Origin: Methylacidiphilaceae bacterium
Lineage (GTDB): Bacteria > Verrucomicrobiota > Verrucomicrobiia > Methylacidiphilales > Methylacidiphilaceae
Reading direction: 5' to 3'
Assembly: GCA_028687155.1 (NCBI GenBank)
Contig: JAQUAR010000109.1
Coordinates: forward strand, 1-6,063
DNA length: 6,063 nucleotides
This document shows, piece by piece, positions 5,910-6,063 of the stretch. A program made the position numbers and the translations under genes. A model generated the notes under the pieces. That model was not told the origin of the DNA and did no database searches. It saw only the letters and a list, made by a program, of their open reading frames with translations. Each line of letters starts with the position of its first letter. Within the stretch, counting starts at the first letter, position 1.

Positions 5910-5922
5910 GGAGAGGTTCTCC
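5910..5922 (+). promoter_or_regulatory. Hairpin with buried purine-rich SD-like site in leader
   Basis: GGAGA (5910-5914) and TCTCC (5918-5922) can pair around GGT. The AGGAGAGG sequence (5909-5916) looks like a strong Shine-Dalgarno but lies 35 nt before the ATG at 5952, with no start codon at a proper distance. If transcription begins near 5910-5912 this hairpin would be the 5' end of the message, where it could protect the RNA. The pairing is seen; the role is inferred. Confidence 0.25.
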
Positions 5923-5951
5923 CGTCTATTTTCTTACTTTGTCTTATTCTT

Positions 5952-6063
5952 ATGCCAAATTATACGTATTTGATTGTCGGCGGCGGAATGACGGCCGATG
6001 CCGCCGTCCGCGGCATTCGGGAAATCGACCCGGATGGATCCATTGGCGTGCTGACGACGGAAC
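5952..6063 (+). CDS. FAD-dependent pyridine-nucleotide oxidoreductase, N-terminal part
   Basis: Only the first 37 codons are in the window. They read MPNYTYLIVGGGMTADAA and continue to GSIGVLTTE. A beta strand, a GxGxxA dinucleotide-binding turn (GGGMTA), a helix (DAAVRGIREID) and a second strand are the opening of an FAD-binding Rossmann domain. The MTADAA-V-GIRE wording is typical of ferredoxin-reductase-like flavoproteins of the pyridine nucleotide-disulfide oxidoreductase family; the electron partner cannot be told from this fragment. The ATG is fixed by the position of the GGG motif about 10 residues in. There is no Shine-Dalgarno directly upstream; the 28 nt before the start are almost all pyrimidine or A. 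The gene follows a 193-nt intergenic region, so it probably has its own promoter rather than being read with ispE. Confidence 0.8.
   Translation, partial: MPNYTYLIVGGGMTADAAVRGIREIDPDGSIGVLTTE

Noticed and set aside
1..6063. tRNA, rRNA, CRISPR array, insertion sequence or phage attachment site
   Set aside because: I read both strands and found no cloverleaf, regularly spaced repeats, transposase motifs or flanking direct repeats. The window looks like stable chromosomal backbone.

Overview
The window is GC-rich, tightly packed bacterial chromosome. Its main content is the left two thirds: a minus-strand cluster for a Pup-like protein-tagging and proteasome system. In transcription order (right to left) it holds an ARC/Mpa-type AAA+ unfoldase, a Dop-type member of the Dop/PafA family, a 59-residue Pup-like modifier, and the start of a proteasome beta subunit that runs off the left edge. 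The modifier ends in Arg-Thr-Gly-Glu after a Tyr-Arg-Gln-Arg stretch, not in the Gly-Gly-Gln/Glu of actinobacterial Pup. That is the signature of UBact, the Pup relative reported from several Gram-negative phyla, including Verrucomicrobia and Nitrospirae. prcA and pafA are not in view; by analogy with related clusters I expect them left of base 1.

Organism: not actinobacterial, judging by the UBact ending and the ARC C-terminus. High GC, compact genes and UBact would fit an acidophilic methanotrophic verrucomicrobium (Methylacidimicrobium-like). This is inference only; no rRNA or other lineage marker is present.

Layout. Bases 1-615 (-): prcB, 5' part, with the catalytic Thr1/Asp17/Lys33 set visible. 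619-798 (-): UBact modifier. 851-2401 (-): dop. 2440-4095 (-): arc/mpa. 4174-4881 (-): pyrF, orotidine-5'-phosphate decarboxylase, just upstream of arc on the same strand. 4850-5758 (+): ispE, the CDP-methylerythritol kinase of the non-mevalonate isoprenoid pathway, head-to-head with pyrF and apparently overlapping its 5' end. 5759-5951: a 193-bp intergenic region with a weak terminator-like hairpin, two adjacent perfect 10-bp palindromes, a TATAAA box and a pyrimidine-rich leader. 5952-6063 (+): start of an FAD-dependent pyridine-nucleotide oxidoreductase, cut by the right edge.

How the genes work together: a ligase (PafA, expected outside the window) would link the C-terminal Glu of UBact to substrate lysines. 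ARC would recognise the tag through its N-terminal coiled coil, unfold the substrate and feed it into the PrcA/PrcB chamber. Dop would remove and recycle the tag. UBact already ends in Glu, so Dop's deamidase activity should not be needed. pyrF and ispE are housekeeping neighbours with no obvious functional link to this system.
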